This document shows, piece by piece, positions 16,935 through 25,994 of a stretch of DNA of 51,431 nucleotides (the first letter of the stretch is position 1; each line of letters opens with the position of its first letter). Under the pieces are notes generated by a model that saw only the letters and a program-made list of their open reading frames with translations, did no database searches and was not told the DNA's origin. Position numbers and translations under genes: made by a program. This DNA comes from Eubacteriaceae bacterium (GTDB lineage Bacteria; Bacillota; Clostridia; Lachnospirales; Lachnospiraceae): positions 1 to 51,431 of the forward strand of contig CAJTCR010000037.1 of NCBI GenBank assembly GCA_910574915.1, given 5' to 3'.

Positions 16935-17129
16935 ATGGATATCAACCCGGGCGATATTATAAAATTAAAGAAAAAGCACCCGTGCGGCAGCTATGAGTGG
17001 GAAGTCCTGCGCACAGGTGCGGATTTTCGTCTGAAATGTACCGGCTGCGGGCACCAGATTATGCTTGCGAGGAAACAGGCTGAAAAAAATGTAAAAAATA
17101 TCAAAAAACCGCTTGCAAATAAAGAGTAA
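16935..17129 (+). CDS. DUF951 family small protein
   Basis: This 64-residue protein has the DUF951 pattern GDIIKLKKKHPCGSYEW, RTGADFRLKCTGCGHQI. Three conserved cysteines (HPCGS and CTGC) suggest metal binding. AGGAGA lies seven bases before the ATG. It follows the sirtuin gene closely and precedes the rpsF promoter. The family is widespread in Firmicutes, often near ychF or rpsF; its role is not known. Confidence 0.85.
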   Translation: MDINPGDIIKLKKKHPCGSYEWEVLRTGADFRLKCTGCGHQIMLARKQAEKNVKNIKKPLANKE

Positions 17130-17141
17130 TCATGGTATCAT
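17113..17141 (+). promoter_or_regulatory. Probable promoter of rpsF-ssb-rpsR
   Basis: TTGCAA and TATCAT are spaced by 17 bases, overlapping the end of the DUF951 gene and leaving a ~70-base leader before rpsF. In related Firmicutes this leader can bind S6:S18; no clear copy of that structure could be drawn here. Confidence 0.6.
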
Positions 17142-17217
17142 CTGTATTTGTGATAAGATAAATTCCTTGCTTTTTCCAAAAGGAAGAGGCCAGAGACCAA
17201 AAGGAGGTAAAATTCGC

Positions 17218-17508
17218 ATGAACAAGTATGAATTAGCGCTCGTTGTGAATGCTAAAATCGAAGATGATGCGAGAGCAGCAGTTGTAGAAAAGGCAAAAGA
17301 GTATATTACTCGTGCCGGAGGTACAATTACAGAAGTAGAAGAATGGGGCAAGAAAAAATTAGCTTATGAAATCCAGAAGATGACAGACGGTTTTTTCTAT
17401 TTTGTCCAGTTTGATGCGTCTGCTGCTGCACCAGCACAGATCGAGCAGCATGTCCGTATTATGGACAACGTTCTTCGGTTCTTATGCGTTCGTAAAGACG
17501 AGGCATAG
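17218..17508 (+). CDS. rpsF: 30S ribosomal protein S6
   Basis: This 96-residue bS6 protein of the 30S platform has the standard MNKYELALVVNAKIED opening, the EEWGKKKLAYEIQK motif and the GFFYFVQFDA strand. AAAAGGAGGTAA gives a strong ribosome site. It is first in rpsF-ssb-rpsR, a conserved bacterial gene order. Confidence 0.97.
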   Translation: MNKYELALVVNAKIEDDARAAVVEKAKEYITRAGGTITEVEEWGKKKLAYEIQKMTDGFFYFVQFDASAAAPAQIEQHVRIMDNVLRFLCVRKDEA

Positions 17509-17530
17509 ACAATAAAGGAGATCGAAAAGT

Positions 17531-17992
17531 ATGAATAAAGTAATACTTATGGGACGTTTGACCAGAGATCCTGAGGTACGGTATTCTCAGGGAGAACAGT
17601 CAACAGCAGTTGCCAGGTATACATTAGCCGTAGACAGGCGTTTTGTCAGAAATAACGGCGGAGATCAGCAGACAGCCGATTTCATCAACTGTGTATCATT
17701 TGGACGTACTGCTGAGTTCGCAGAAAAATATTACCATAAAGGTATTAAAATTGCAGTATCAGGGCGAATCCAGACTGGCAGCTATACGAACCGGGAAGGG
17801 CAAAAGGTGTATACGACCGAAGTGGTTGTAGAAGAGCAGGAGTTTGCAGAAAGCAAAAGTGCGAGTGCAAGTGCAGATAATTTTGGCGGCGGTGGATATT
17901 CAGCGCCTGCTGAAAGGCCGTCACCGAGCGCAGCAGGGGATGGATTTATGAATATTCCTGATGGAATAGATGAAGAGCTGCCGTTTAATTAA
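17531..17992 (+). CDS. ssb: Single-stranded DNA-binding protein
   Basis: SSB (153 residues) coats single-stranded DNA in replication and repair. The OB-fold starts [19 protein letters not shown] Gly/Ser-rich linker follows, and the C-terminal acidic tip EELPFN is the docking site for partner proteins. AAAGGAGATCG precedes the ATG. It lies between rpsF and rpsR as in most Firmicutes. Confidence 0.97.
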   Translation: MNKVILMGRLTRDPEVRYSQGEQSTAVARYTLAVDRRFVRNNGGDQQTADFINCVSFGRTAEFAEKYYHKGIKIAVSGRIQTGSYTNREGQKVYTTEVVVEEQEFAESKSASASADNFGGGGYSAPAERPSPSAAGDGFMNIPDGIDEELPFN

Positions 17993-18033
17993 CAGGGCAA
18001 ATAATAACCAGGAAAGGAATGCAGGTGATAGTC

Positions 18034-18291
18034 ATGGCTTTCAATAGAAATGAGAGAGGCGACAATCCACGCAGAAGAACTATGCACAGAAGGAAAAAAG
18101 TATGTGTATTTTGCGGGAAAGACAACGAGATTGATTATAAAGATGTAAATAAGTTAAAGAGATATATTTCCGAAAGAGGAAAGATTCTGCCTAGAAGAAT
18201 CACAGGAAACTGTGCAAAGCATCAGAGAGCTCTTACAGCAGCAATTAAGAGAGCACGCCATGTGGCATTGATGCCGTACGTGCAGGATTAA
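18034..18291 (+). CDS. rpsR: 30S ribosomal protein S18
   Basis: This 85-residue bS18 is the S6 partner on the 30S subunit. It keeps the zinc-type residues CVFC and a later NCAKHQR, so this is a cysteine-containing form. [23 protein letters not shown] is the conserved RNA-binding part. An ATG five codons upstream (18019) is in frame, but MAFNRN at 18034 has AGGTGA at correct spacing. A terminator follows directly. Confidence 0.96.
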   Translation: MAFNRNERGDNPRRRTMHRRKKVCVFCGKDNEIDYKDVNKLKRYISERGKILPRRITGNCAKHQRALTAAIKRARHVALMPYVQD

Positions 18292-18301
18292 GACAAAGCA
18301 G

Positions 18302-18336
18302 ACCACCACATGGACAGCCGTGTGGTGGTTTTTTGG
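18302..18336 (+). terminator. Terminator after rpsR
   Basis: ACCACCACA and TGTGGTGGT form a 9-bp stem with a 10-base loop, followed by T6. Confidence 0.93.
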
Positions 18337-18357
18337 AATTTTTAGAAAAGGAACCGA

Positions 18358-19335
18358 GTGGATATGAACCCATTGCAGTTGGTAGAGCTATTAAGAGGTC
18401 ATAAAAATTATATTCAGACGCATAACTATCCAGACCCGGATGCCGTAGCGAGCGCGTTTGGACTACAGTATTTTTTAAAACAGCATGGCGTGGAGGCGAC
18501 GATCTGTTATGAGGGCACAGTGGAAAAGCTGAGTACGAGGAAGATGTTTGAAGTGTTCCAGATCGATGTGCTCGAAGCAAGCCAGATCCAGGATATGACA
18601 GAGCAAGACTATATCGTGGCTGTTGATTCGCAGAAATACAATGCAAACCTGACGGATCTGGTTGGAGATGAAGTGGCATGTATCGACCATCATCCGACGT
18701 TTATCGAGTGCAGCTATCAATATGGCGATATCCGCAAGGCAGGCGCCTGCTCCACACTGATTGCGCAATATTTTTATCAGACGAGGACGCCGATGGATGC
18801 GACAGTTGCTGCCGCGCTTGCCTATGGGATCAAGGTGGATACGGCGGATTTTATCAGAGGCGTGACAGAACTTGACCTGGATATGTTTGCCTATGTGTAT
18901 AAACAGGCAGATGTGGATAAAATAAAGATTATGTATCACGATGTGCTGGAGCTGGATGACTTAAAAGCATACGGAGCTGCAATCGATAATATCTATATTA
19001 ACGATGGCGTTGGATTTGCATGGATACCGTTAGACTGCCCGGATGCGCTGATTGCGATTATATCTGATTTTATCCTGTCGCTGAACGTTGTGGATATATC
19101 GATTGTATACGCAGTCCGCAGGGACGGCATTAAGTTTTCGGTACGCAGCGAGCATGGGGACATCGATGCGGGAAAAATGGTGGCAAATGTGCTCAAAGAT
19201 TATGGAAGCGGCGGCGGGCACAGGGAAATGGCAGGCGGTTTTATTCCAAAGGAAAATATGGACAGGATCGATGGAATGCACGCGCGTATTGAAGAGGAAT
19301 TTATGAAGCAGATCCAGCTTATGAAACAGAAATAA
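18358..19335 (+). CDS. DHH/DHHA1 phosphoesterase (NrnA-like)
   Basis: This 325-residue DHH-family phosphoesterase is likely an NrnA-type nanoRNase/pAp phosphatase. The DHH domain has metal ligands in HNYPDPDAVASAF, VAVDSQ and CIDHHPTF; the DHHA1 domain has GSGGGHREMAGGF. NrnA-like enzymes cleave di- and oligonucleotides such as pApA, the product of GdpP, which is encoded two genes downstream. The start is GTG at 18358 with AAAAGGA six bases upstream; ATG at 18364 is an alternative. It is followed after 14 bases by an unrecognised membrane protein. Confidence 0.85.
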   Translation: MDMNPLQLVELLRGHKNYIQTHNYPDPDAVASAFGLQYFLKQHGVEATICYEGTVEKLSTRKMFEVFQIDVLEASQIQDMTEQDYIVAVDSQKYNANLTDLVGDEVACIDHHPTFIECSYQYGDIRKAGACSTLIAQYFYQTRTPMDATVAAALAYGIKVDTADFIRGVTELDLDMFAYVYKQADVDKIKIMYHDVLELDDLKAYGAAIDNIYINDGVGFAWIPLDCPDALIAIISDFILSLNVVDISIVYAVRRDGIKFSVRSEHGDIDAGKMVANVLKDYGSGGGHREMAGGFIPKENMDRIDGMHARIEEEFMKQIQLMKQK

Positions 19336-19349
19336 AGAGGGAAATAAAT

Positions 19350-20999
19350 ATGAAAAAGACAACTCGTAACCTGGTGCTGGTTGTAACAGCACTGCTGGTC
19401 CTGGGGATTTATTATTATATCGCACTCCCCGCAATTAATATTCACGCAGCGGGCTTTTGGGTGACGCTGGAGCTTGTGATTTCTTTTGTAACGATTGTTT
19501 ATGCAATTTCGCAAGTACGCAGACAGTCAAAGAGCAATGTTGTGCCGGTCAAATCGACGGAAAAGATCATCAAAGAGATGAAGGGCGTAAAGTTTGGATT
19601 TGGGCTGTTTTTAGTGACATTGGCAGTCTTTGCGGTCGGCAACCTGCTCTCCTCTCCGATTGTCAATGCGGATAAATACCAAAAGCTGATGAAAGTAGAA
19701 GAAGGCGATTTTACGCAGGATATCCAGCAGACAAATTATAATACAATACCGCTTTTGGATAAAGAATCTGCGAAGCTGCTCGGAAACCGTAAAATGGGCA
19801 GCATGGTTGATATGGTTTCCCAGTTTGAAGTCGGTTCTGACTATACGCAGATTAACTATAAAGATACGCCGGTACGCGTTACGCCGCTCGTATATGCAAG
19901 CGAGATCAAGTGGCTGACAAACCAAAAGGCGGGGATTCCGGCATATATCAGAATCGATATGGCGACACAGAATACCGAATGCGTCAAGCTGGATCAGACG
20001 ATCAAGTATTCCAAAGCAGAATATTTTAACCGCAATATTTACCGCCATTTACGCTTCCGCTATCCGACGTATATTTTTGACGACCAGATCTTTTTTGAGA
20101 TCGACGACCAGGGCACGCCGTACTGGGTATGCCCGGTGAAAAAATTTAATATCGGGCTGTTTGGCGGGCAGACCGTCGGCAATGTCGTATTGTGCAATGC
20201 GGTTACCGGAGAATGTACGGATTATCCGGTCGATCAGGTGCCAAACTGGATCGACAAAGTGTATTCCGCTGAATTGCTGACAGAGCTGTACAATTATTAT
20301 GGCATTTATAAGCATGGCTTTTTTAACAGCGTGCTTGGACAAAAAGACTGCCTGAAAGCGACAAACGGCTATAATTATATCGCGCTGGACGATGATGTAT
20401 GGGTATACACAGGCGTTACGTCTGTCAGCGGCGATCAGTCCAACGTAGGGTTTGTCCTGATGAACCAGCGTACGATGGAGACAAAGTATTATAAGATCGA
20501 AGGCGCGATTGAAGACTCCGCCATGTCTTCTGCCGAAGGGCAGGTGCAGAACTTAGGATACAGCGCGACGTTTCCGCTGCTGCTTAATATTTCTGACCAG
20601 CCGACGTATTTTATGGCGTTAAAGGACGGCGCCGGGCTTGTGAAAAAGTACGCGATGGTCAATGTGCAAAAATACCAGTGGGTAGCGATCGGCGATACGG
20701 TCAAGGAATGTGAAAAGGCATATGTCTCACTGCTGGCGACCAACGGCATCTCGGAAATAAAAGAAAATACAGATATGTATGAGAAGATCACCGGAAAAAT
20801 AGCGGCAGTTGCTCCGGTAGTCGTCGAAGGAAATACCCATTACTATGTCGCATTGGAAAACTCAGAGCTGCTGTTTGACCTTGACCTGTCAGACGACAAT
20901 CTGATCGGCATAATCAGGTATCAGCCGGGAGATATGATTCAACTGACGTATGCACCGGAAGAAAGCGGGCTGCAAGTCGTTTCAGAAATCAGCAAATAA
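19350..20999 (+). CDS. Unrecognised membrane protein between two DHH phosphoesterases
   Basis: I do not recognise this 549-residue protein. It has three hydrophobic segments in the first ~105 residues (about 8-28, 34-52 and 80-103) and then a ~440-residue largely soluble, beta-rich region ending in a possible small beta-barrel near the C-terminus. Only a few Cys residues are visible and no catalytic motif. It starts at an ATG behind GAGGGAAATAA, 14 bases after the NrnA-like gene, and ends in a strong terminator before gdpP. Placement between two enzymes of cyclic-dinucleotide degradation makes a link to c-di-AMP or to osmotic/envelope physiology plausible but unproven. Confidence 0.8.
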   Translation: MKKTTRNLVLVVTALLVLGIYYYIALPAINIHAAGFWVTLELVISFVTIVYAISQVRRQSKSNVVPVKSTEKIIKEMKGVKFGFGLFLVTLAVFAVGNLLSSPIVNADKYQKLMKVEEGDFTQDIQQTNYNTIPLLDKESAKLLGNRKMGSMVDMVSQFEVGSDYTQINYKDTPVRVTPLVYASEIKWLTNQKAGIPAYIRIDMATQNTECVKLDQTIKYSKAEYFNRNIYRHLRFRYPTYIFDDQIFFEIDDQGTPYWVCPVKKFNIGLFGGQTVGNVVLCNAVTGECTDYPVDQVPNWIDKVYSAELLTELYNYYGIYKHGFFNSVLGQKDCLKATNGYNYIALDDDVWVYTGVTSVSGDQSNVGFVLMNQRTMETKYYKIEGAIEDSAMSSAEGQVQNLGYSATFPLLLNISDQPTYFMALKDGAGLVKKYAMVNVQKYQWVAIGDTVKECEKAYVSLLATNGISEIKENTDMYEKITGKIAAVAPVVVEGNTHYYVALENSELLFDLDLSDDNLIGIIRYQPGDMIQLTYAPEESGLQVVSEISK

Positions 21000-21013
21000 A
21001 GTAATAAATATAG

Positions 21014-21057
21014 TTAAAAAACTGGCACACAGGCAGGCTTGCATGTGCCAGTTTTTT
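21014..21057 (+). terminator. Terminator between the membrane protein and gdpP
   Basis: AAAAACTGGCACA and TGTGCCAGTTTTT form a long stem followed by T residues. Confidence 0.93.
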
Positions 21058-21085
21058 CGTGCAAGTATTTTTATAGCCAAAACCC

Positions 21086-21114
21086 TTTCCATAAATAACG
21101 TAACATGGTATAAT
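21086..21114 (+). promoter_or_regulatory. Promoter of gdpP-rplI-dnaB
   Basis: The -10 box is consensus TATAAT (21109-21114). A weak -35 (TTTCCA) lies 17 bases upstream. Transcription would start near 21121, which favours the ATG at 21152 as the gdpP start. Confidence 0.65.
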
Positions 21115-21151
21115 AATTACTATCTTTGTGGAAAGGTTAAAGTATTCTGAA

Positions 21152-23203
21152 ATGAAAAAAAGTATAAAATTTAAAGGACGCCTGCGCAATTATATGTACG
21201 GCCCTATGCTGCTTGCGGTCCTTCTTGTACTTATGAACATTCCCATGTACTTTTACCAGAAGGAAGCAGGGCTTGCGATATCTGTATTTACAGTAGTTTA
21301 TTGTATCGTGGTTACGGTAAGCTTTCACAGAAGCAAACCCTATTTTATGAACGAGCTGATTAATTTTGCGACACAGTACGGCACGGTACAGAAAAAGCTG
21401 CTGAATGAGTTTGACGTCGCGTATGCTCTGATTGATTATAATGGTAAAATTTTATGGGTCAATGAGAAATTTACGGAGCTGACCGGGAAAGACAAGGATT
21501 ACCACAGGTCGATTACCTCCGTGTTCTCACATATTACAAGAGAAATTATTCAGAAAAATAAGACAGAATCGCAGCTTCATATCGGCTGGGATGGCAGGGA
21601 GTTTCGGGCGCAGCTAAAAAGGATTGAGTTTTCCAGTATAACGCCGGAAAATCAGATGGTTTCAATCGAAGGCAGCGACGAGTATATGACGGCGCTGTAT
21701 CTGTATGATGAAACGCAGCTTAACAGGTATATTCGAGAAAATGATGACCAGAAGCTTGTAGCCGCACTGATCTATATTGACAATTATGAAGAAGCGCTCA
21801 ACAGTATTGAAGACGTTAAGCAGTCTTTATTAGTGGCGCTGATCGACCGAAAAGTCAATAAGTATTTTTCAGGCATGGACGGGCTGGTGCGCAAAGTAGA
21901 AAAGGACAAGTATTTTGTCGTATTTCGTTATATTTATCTTGCAAAAATGGAAGAAGACAAGTTTAGCCTGCTCGACGAGGTAAAAACCGTCAAGGTCGGC
22001 AATGAAATGGCGGTCACATTAAGCATCGGCATCGGCAGTACCGGAGATACGTATAACCAAAGCTATGAATATGCACGTATGGCGATCGGTATGGCGTTAG
22101 GGCGCGGCGGCGACCAGGTCGTTGTCAAAGAAGGGGAACGTATTACTTATTTTGGCGGCAGCTCCAAGCAGGTGGACAAAATGACCCGTGTCAAGGCGCG
22201 TGTTAAGGCGCATGCGCTGCGCGAAATTATTGAAAGCCGCAGCAATGTCATCGTTATGGGGCACCATATTGCGGACGTGGATTCTTTTGGCGCTGCGGTC
22301 GGCGTCTATTGCGCTGGGCGCGTACTGGATAAAAAGGTGCAGATCGTGCTCAATGAGGTAACGACTTCTCTGCGGCCGCTCAAAGAGTGCTTTAATGAAG
22401 AAAACGGCTATGAGCCGGATCTGTTTATTCAGAGCGAGGAAGCAATCGAGCTGACGAATAACAATACGCTTGTTATGGTAGTAGATACGAACCGTCCGAC
22501 TTATACCGACTGCCCGGAGATCTTAAAAAAGACGAAATCGATCGTCGTGTTTGACCATCACAGACAGGGAAGCGAAGTCGTGGAGAACCCGATTTTATCG
22601 TATATTGAGCCGTATGCGTCCTCTACCTGTGAGATGATCGCGGAAGTATTGCAGTATTTTGCGGCGAATATCAAGCTGACCGCGTGTGAAGCGGATGCGA
22701 TTTATGCTGGTATTTTGATCGATACAAACAATTTTATGCAAAAGACAGGCGTCCGTACATTTGAGGCAGCAGCTTATTTAAGGCGCTGCGGTGCAGAAGT
22801 GACAAGAGTCCGTAAGATGCTGCGCAACGATATGGCAGATTACAAGGCGCGGGCTGAGGTAATGCGCCATGCAGAAGTATACCACGGGGCATTTGCAATC
22901 TCGGTTTGCCCGGCTGATAAAGTAGAAAGTCCTACAGTTGTAAGTGCACAGTCTGCCAACGAGCTGCTCAACATTATCGGTATCAAGGCTTCTTTTGTTA
23001 TGACCGAATACCAGAATAAAATATTTATCAGCTCCCGTTCGATCGACGAGATCAATGTGCAGTCGATTATGGAACGCTTAGGCGGTGGCGGACATGCCAA
23101 TATTGCGGGCGCACAGCTAAAAGAATGCAGTATTGAGGATGCCAAAAGAAAGATCAGGGCAATCCTGGATGAAATGATAGAAAAAGGAGAAATAGAAAAA
23201 TGA
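21152..23203 (+). CDS. gdpP: Cyclic-di-AMP phosphodiesterase GdpP
   Basis: GdpP (683 residues) hydrolyses c-di-AMP to pApA at the membrane. The layout is complete: two membrane spans (about 15-60), a PAS-like domain (VAYALIDYNGKILWVNEKF), a degenerate GGDEF domain (SIGIGSTGDTYNQSYEYA), a DHH domain (GHHIADVDSFGA; VVDTNRPT; VFDHHRQG) and DHHA1 (GGGGHANIAGAQL). The start is placed at the ATG at 21152; a GTG eight codons upstream is in frame but lies too close to the predicted transcription start. Its stop overlaps rplI by four bases. The order gdpP-rplI-dnaB is conserved in Firmicutes. Confidence 0.95.
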   Translation: MKKSIKFKGRLRNYMYGPMLLAVLLVLMNIPMYFYQKEAGLAISVFTVVYCIVVTVSFHRSKPYFMNELINFATQYGTVQKKLLNEFDVAYALIDYNGKILWVNEKFTELTGKDKDYHRSITSVFSHITREIIQKNKTESQLHIGWDGREFRAQLKRIEFSSITPENQMVSIEGSDEYMTALYLYDETQLNRYIRENDDQKLVAALIYIDNYEEALNSIEDVKQSLLVALIDRKVNKYFSGMDGLVRKVEKDKYFVVFRYIYLAKMEEDKFSLLDEVKTVKVGNEMAVTLSIGIGSTGDTYNQSYEYARMAIGMALGRGGDQVVVKEGERITYFGGSSKQVDKMTRVKARVKAHALREIIESRSNVIVMGHHIADVDSFGAAVGVYCAGRVLDKKVQIVLNEVTTSLRPLKECFNEENGYEPDLFIQSEEAIELTNNNTLVMVVDTNRPTYTDCPEILKKTKSIVVFDHHRQGSEVVENPILSYIEPYASSTCEMIAEVLQYFAANIKLTACEADAIYAGILIDTNNFMQKTGVRTFEAAAYLRRCGAEVTRVRKMLRNDMADYKARAEVMRHAEVYHGAFAISVCPADKVESPTVVSAQSANELLNIIGIKASFVMTEYQNKIFISSRSIDEINVQSIMERLGGGGHANIAGAQLKECSIEDAKRKIRAILDEMIEKGEIEK

Positions 23204-23646
23204 AAGTAATTTTATTGGAAGATGTAAAAAATGTCGGCAAGAAAAATGAAGTCGTAGAAGTCAGCGATGCGTTTGCACGCAATATGATTATAAAGAAAAA
23301 ACGCGGCGTGGAAGCCAACAGCCAGACGTTAAATGACTTAAAGCTGAGAAACAAGCGCGCCGAAAAAGACGCAGCCGAAAATCTGGCGGCCGCACAGCAG
23401 CTTGCAGAAGACCTGAAAGAAAAACAGGTGGAAGTAACGATTAAAGCCGGAACTGGCGGCCGCACATTTGGCTCTGTGTCTACAAAGGAAATCGCAGAGG
23501 CAGTAAAGACACAGCTTCATCTGGAGCTGGATAAAAAGAAAATGCAGCTTACAGATCCGATCAAAGCGCTTGGTTTTTATGATGTACCTGTAAAGCTGCA
23601 TCCACAGGTAACGGCAAACTTAAGAGTACACGTGGTAGAAGGCTGA
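23200..23646 (+). CDS. rplI: 50S ribosomal protein L9
   Basis: This 148-residue bL9 begins MKVILLEDVKNVGKK and has the conserved VSDAFARN segment, the long connecting helix (NKRAEKDAAENLAAAQQ) and the C-terminal lobe with GRTFGSVST. It starts inside the ATGA overlap with gdpP behind AAAGGAGAAATAG. It is the middle gene of gdpP-rplI-dnaB. Confidence 0.97.
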   Translation: MKVILLEDVKNVGKKNEVVEVSDAFARNMIIKKKRGVEANSQTLNDLKLRNKRAEKDAAENLAAAQQLAEDLKEKQVEVTIKAGTGGRTFGSVSTKEIAEAVKTQLHLELDKKKMQLTDPIKALGFYDVPVKLHPQVTANLRVHVVEG

Positions 23647-23650
23647 TCGA

Positions 23651-24982
23651 ATGGAAGAAGCGCTTATAAAAAGAACGATGCCTAACAGCATCGAAGCGGA
23701 GCAGTCGGTCGTCGGCGCCATGATGATGGACCGGGCGGCGATTATCGCGGCATCCGAGACATTGGCGGCAGAGGATTTTTATCATCACCAGTATGGTGTG
23801 TTGTTCGATGCGATTGTAGAACTGTTTAATCAGAATAAGCCGGTAGATCCGGTTACTTTGCAGGATAAATTAAAAGAAAAGGATTTGCCGCCCGAGATCA
23901 GCAGCATGGAATATGTGCTTGACTTGATTGCGGCAGTGCCGACGGCGGCAAATATCCGATATTACGCAAATATGGTAAAAGACAAGGCGATGCTGCGCAA
24001 ACTGATTAAAGTAGCAGAAAGTATCCAAAACGAATGCTATGCCGGCAGCGAAGAGCTGCAAACGATTTTTGCCAATACGGAAAAAAATGTGTTTCAGCTC
24101 TTGCAGAGCCAGAACAGCGGCGAATTTGTGCCGATTAAGCAGATTGTGATCAACGCGTTAGACCGCATTGAAAAAGCGTCCAGAATCCAGGGCAATGTTA
24201 CAGGCATAGCGACCGGATTTATTGACCTTGACTACCGGATGTCCGGCTTGCAGCCTTCTGACCTGATCCTGGTAGCCGCGCGCCCTTCTATGGGAAAGAC
24301 TGCCTTTGTATTAAATATCGCGCAGTATACGGCATTTCACAGCGATATCGCAACGGCTATATTCAGCCTGGAAATGTCTAAGGAACAGCTTGTAAACCGA
24401 TTGTTTTCACTGGAATCAAGAGTAGATGCGCAGATGCTGCGCAATGGAAATCTGTCGGATACGGATTGGGAAAAGCTGATCGAAGGAGCAGGGACGATCG
24501 GGCGCTCCAAGCTGATTATCGATGATACACCAGGCATTTCGATCGGCGAGCTGCGTTCAAAGTGCCGCAAATACAAGCTGGAATTTAACCTGGAGCTTAT
24601 TATCATTGACTATTTGCAGCTTATGTCTGGAAATGGCAGAACCGATTCCAGGCAGCAGGAGATTTCCGAGATCTCCCGCTCGCTAAAGGCACTGGCAAGA
24701 GAGCTGCATGTGCCTGTCATTGCGCTGTCCCAGCTAAGCCGTGCGGTCGAGCAGCGCCCTGACCACCGCCCGATGCTGTCAGACCTGCGTGAGTCCGGCG
24801 CGATCGAGCAGGACGCGGACGTTGTCATGTTTCTCTATCGGGATGATTATTACAATAAAGACAGTGATAAGAAAAATATTGCGGAAGTCATTATTGCCAA
24901 GCAGAGAAACGGCCCGATTGGTACGGTAAATCTCGTATGGCTGCCGCAGTATACAAAATTTGCAAATATGCAAAAAGATTAA
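23651..24982 (+). CDS. dnaB: Replicative DNA helicase DnaB
   Basis: This 443-residue hexameric replicative helicase (called DnaC in Bacillus) unwinds DNA at the fork. The N-terminal domain starts PNSIEAEQSVVGAMM. The RecA-like domain has Walker A ARPSMGKTAF, Walker B LIIIDYLQLMSG, and the arginine/H4-type segments SRAVEQRPDHRPMLSDLRES and QDADVVMFLYRDDYY. It follows rplI after four bases and ends in a terminator. No intein or insertion is present. Confidence 0.97.
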   Translation: MEEALIKRTMPNSIEAEQSVVGAMMMDRAAIIAASETLAAEDFYHHQYGVLFDAIVELFNQNKPVDPVTLQDKLKEKDLPPEISSMEYVLDLIAAVPTAANIRYYANMVKDKAMLRKLIKVAESIQNECYAGSEELQTIFANTEKNVFQLLQSQNSGEFVPIKQIVINALDRIEKASRIQGNVTGIATGFIDLDYRMSGLQPSDLILVAARPSMGKTAFVLNIAQYTAFHSDIATAIFSLEMSKEQLVNRLFSLESRVDAQMLRNGNLSDTDWEKLIEGAGTIGRSKLIIDDTPGISIGELRSKCRKYKLEFNLELIIIDYLQLMSGNGRTDSRQQEISEISRSLKALARELHVPVIALSQLSRAVEQRPDHRPMLSDLRESGAIEQDADVVMFLYRDDYYNKDSDKKNIAEVIIAKQRNGPIGTVNLVWLPQYTKFANMQKD

Positions 24983-24993
24983 TTATTAAAAAT

Positions 24994-25033
24994 AGGAGCT
25001 GCTGGAGTAATGTCTGGCAGCTCCTGTTTTTTT
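24994..25033 (+). terminator. Terminator of the gdpP-rplI-dnaB operon
   Basis: AGGAGCTGC and GCAGCTCCT form the stem, followed by G and T7. Confidence 0.92.
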
Positions 25034-25179
25034 CGCAGGCAGCAGAGATGCAAAAAGTTATCACCACTATTTTCAGGAACTTCTTACACTTCTTTGTTTT
25101 TCTACAAGATCTTCATAAAAATGCGCGTAAAACGAGCTGCATTTGTTGGAAACTGTCAGTTTTTTACGATGAAATCAGT

Positions 25180-25208
25180 TTGTACAAGCATATACAGTAA
25201 GCTATACT
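25180..25208 (+). promoter_or_regulatory. Promoter of the MerR-type gene
   Basis: TTGTAC and TATACT are spaced by 17 bases. The -10 box ends 27 bases before the GTG start, leaving a short leader with AAGGAGG. Confidence 0.75.
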
Positions 25209-25234
25209 TGATAATAGAAAAAGGAGGTTTTCAA

Positions 25235-25921
25235 GTGGAAAAAGTACGTTATATGATTTCAGATGCAGCAAATACTGTGCAGGTTGAATCACATGTATTG
25301 CGGTACTGGGAAGAAGAACTGGAACTGACCGTTCCAAGAAACGAACTGGGGCACCGCTACTATACACAGGAAAACATACAGGAATTTTTAAGAATAAAGG
25401 AACTAAAGGAACGTGGATATCAGCTTAAGGCAATCAAGCTGATTTTGCAGGATGAAAAGGATCGTAAGATAGAGAGTGTGGCAGAGCCGGCAATACGGAT
25501 CGAAAAGGTAGACGGCGTGGAAATTGGTAAGGAGGTTTTAAAAGAGTCGATGGCTGCAAAGAACGAAGTGATTCATGTAACACAAAAAACAAGTCAGATG
25601 GATGAAAGTGCGCAGAGAGAAAAGCGCATGGAGCAGTTTCAGTCTATGATGACTGAGATCGTACGCAAGGCGATTATGGAAAATAACCAGGATCTGGGCG
25701 AAGAAGTAGGCGTGCATGTCGGCGAGCGCGTGTTAAAAGAGATGAACTATCTGATGCGTACACAGGAGGAACAGGAAGAAGAACGTTTCCGCAAGCTGGA
25801 CGATGCGATCCGCAGCCTTGGCAGGCATGGCAGAAGGCGGGCAAAGAAAGAGCGCCTGAGCAGAAAAGAACGCAGGATGCTGAAAAATAAAAATGAGCTT
25901 GCCCCGGATTTGACAATCTAA
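25235..25921 (+). CDS. MerR-like DNA-binding regulator
   Basis: This 228-residue protein has an N-terminal MerR-type winged helix (about 5-75): VESHVLRYWEEELEL, NELGHRYYTQENIQEF and LKERGYQLKAIK. A long charged helical region follows, ending in a strongly basic tail (RHGRRRAKKERLSRKERR). The start is GTG at 25235 with AAAAGGAGG eight bases before it; longer frames upstream run through the terminator and promoter and are not used. The C-terminal part has no metal-binding cysteines, so it is not a classic metal sensor. Its target is unknown; the basic tail may add DNA contacts. Confidence 0.85.
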   Translation: MEKVRYMISDAANTVQVESHVLRYWEEELELTVPRNELGHRYYTQENIQEFLRIKELKERGYQLKAIKLILQDEKDRKIESVAEPAIRIEKVDGVEIGKEVLKESMAAKNEVIHVTQKTSQMDESAQREKRMEQFQSMMTEIVRKAIMENNQDLGEEVGVHVGERVLKEMNYLMRTQEEQEEERFRKLDDAIRSLGRHGRRRAKKERLSRKERRMLKNKNELAPDLTI

Positions 25922-25965
25922 ATATTGTTGGAGGATCGTGTTGTTATACATAAGGGATCATAAAT

Positions 25966-25991
25966 AAAACCGCCGGAAAACCGGCGGTTTT
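25966..25991. terminator. Bidirectional terminator between the MerR-like and ferredoxin genes
   Basis: AAAACCGCCGG and CCGGCGGTTTT form a perfect 11-bp stem with an AAAA loop; A and T runs on either side let it work on both strands. Confidence 0.92.
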
Positions 25992-25994
25992 AAA

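Noticed and set aside
17142..17217. S6:S18 autoregulatory leader before rpsF
   Set aside because: The position is right, but I could not draw the characteristic bulged stem with confidence from the sequence.
25010..25234. Upstream extension of the MerR-like protein
   Set aside because: It would run through the dnaB terminator and the gene's own promoter; GTG at 25235 has a strong Shine-Dalgarno and begins at the DNA-binding fold.
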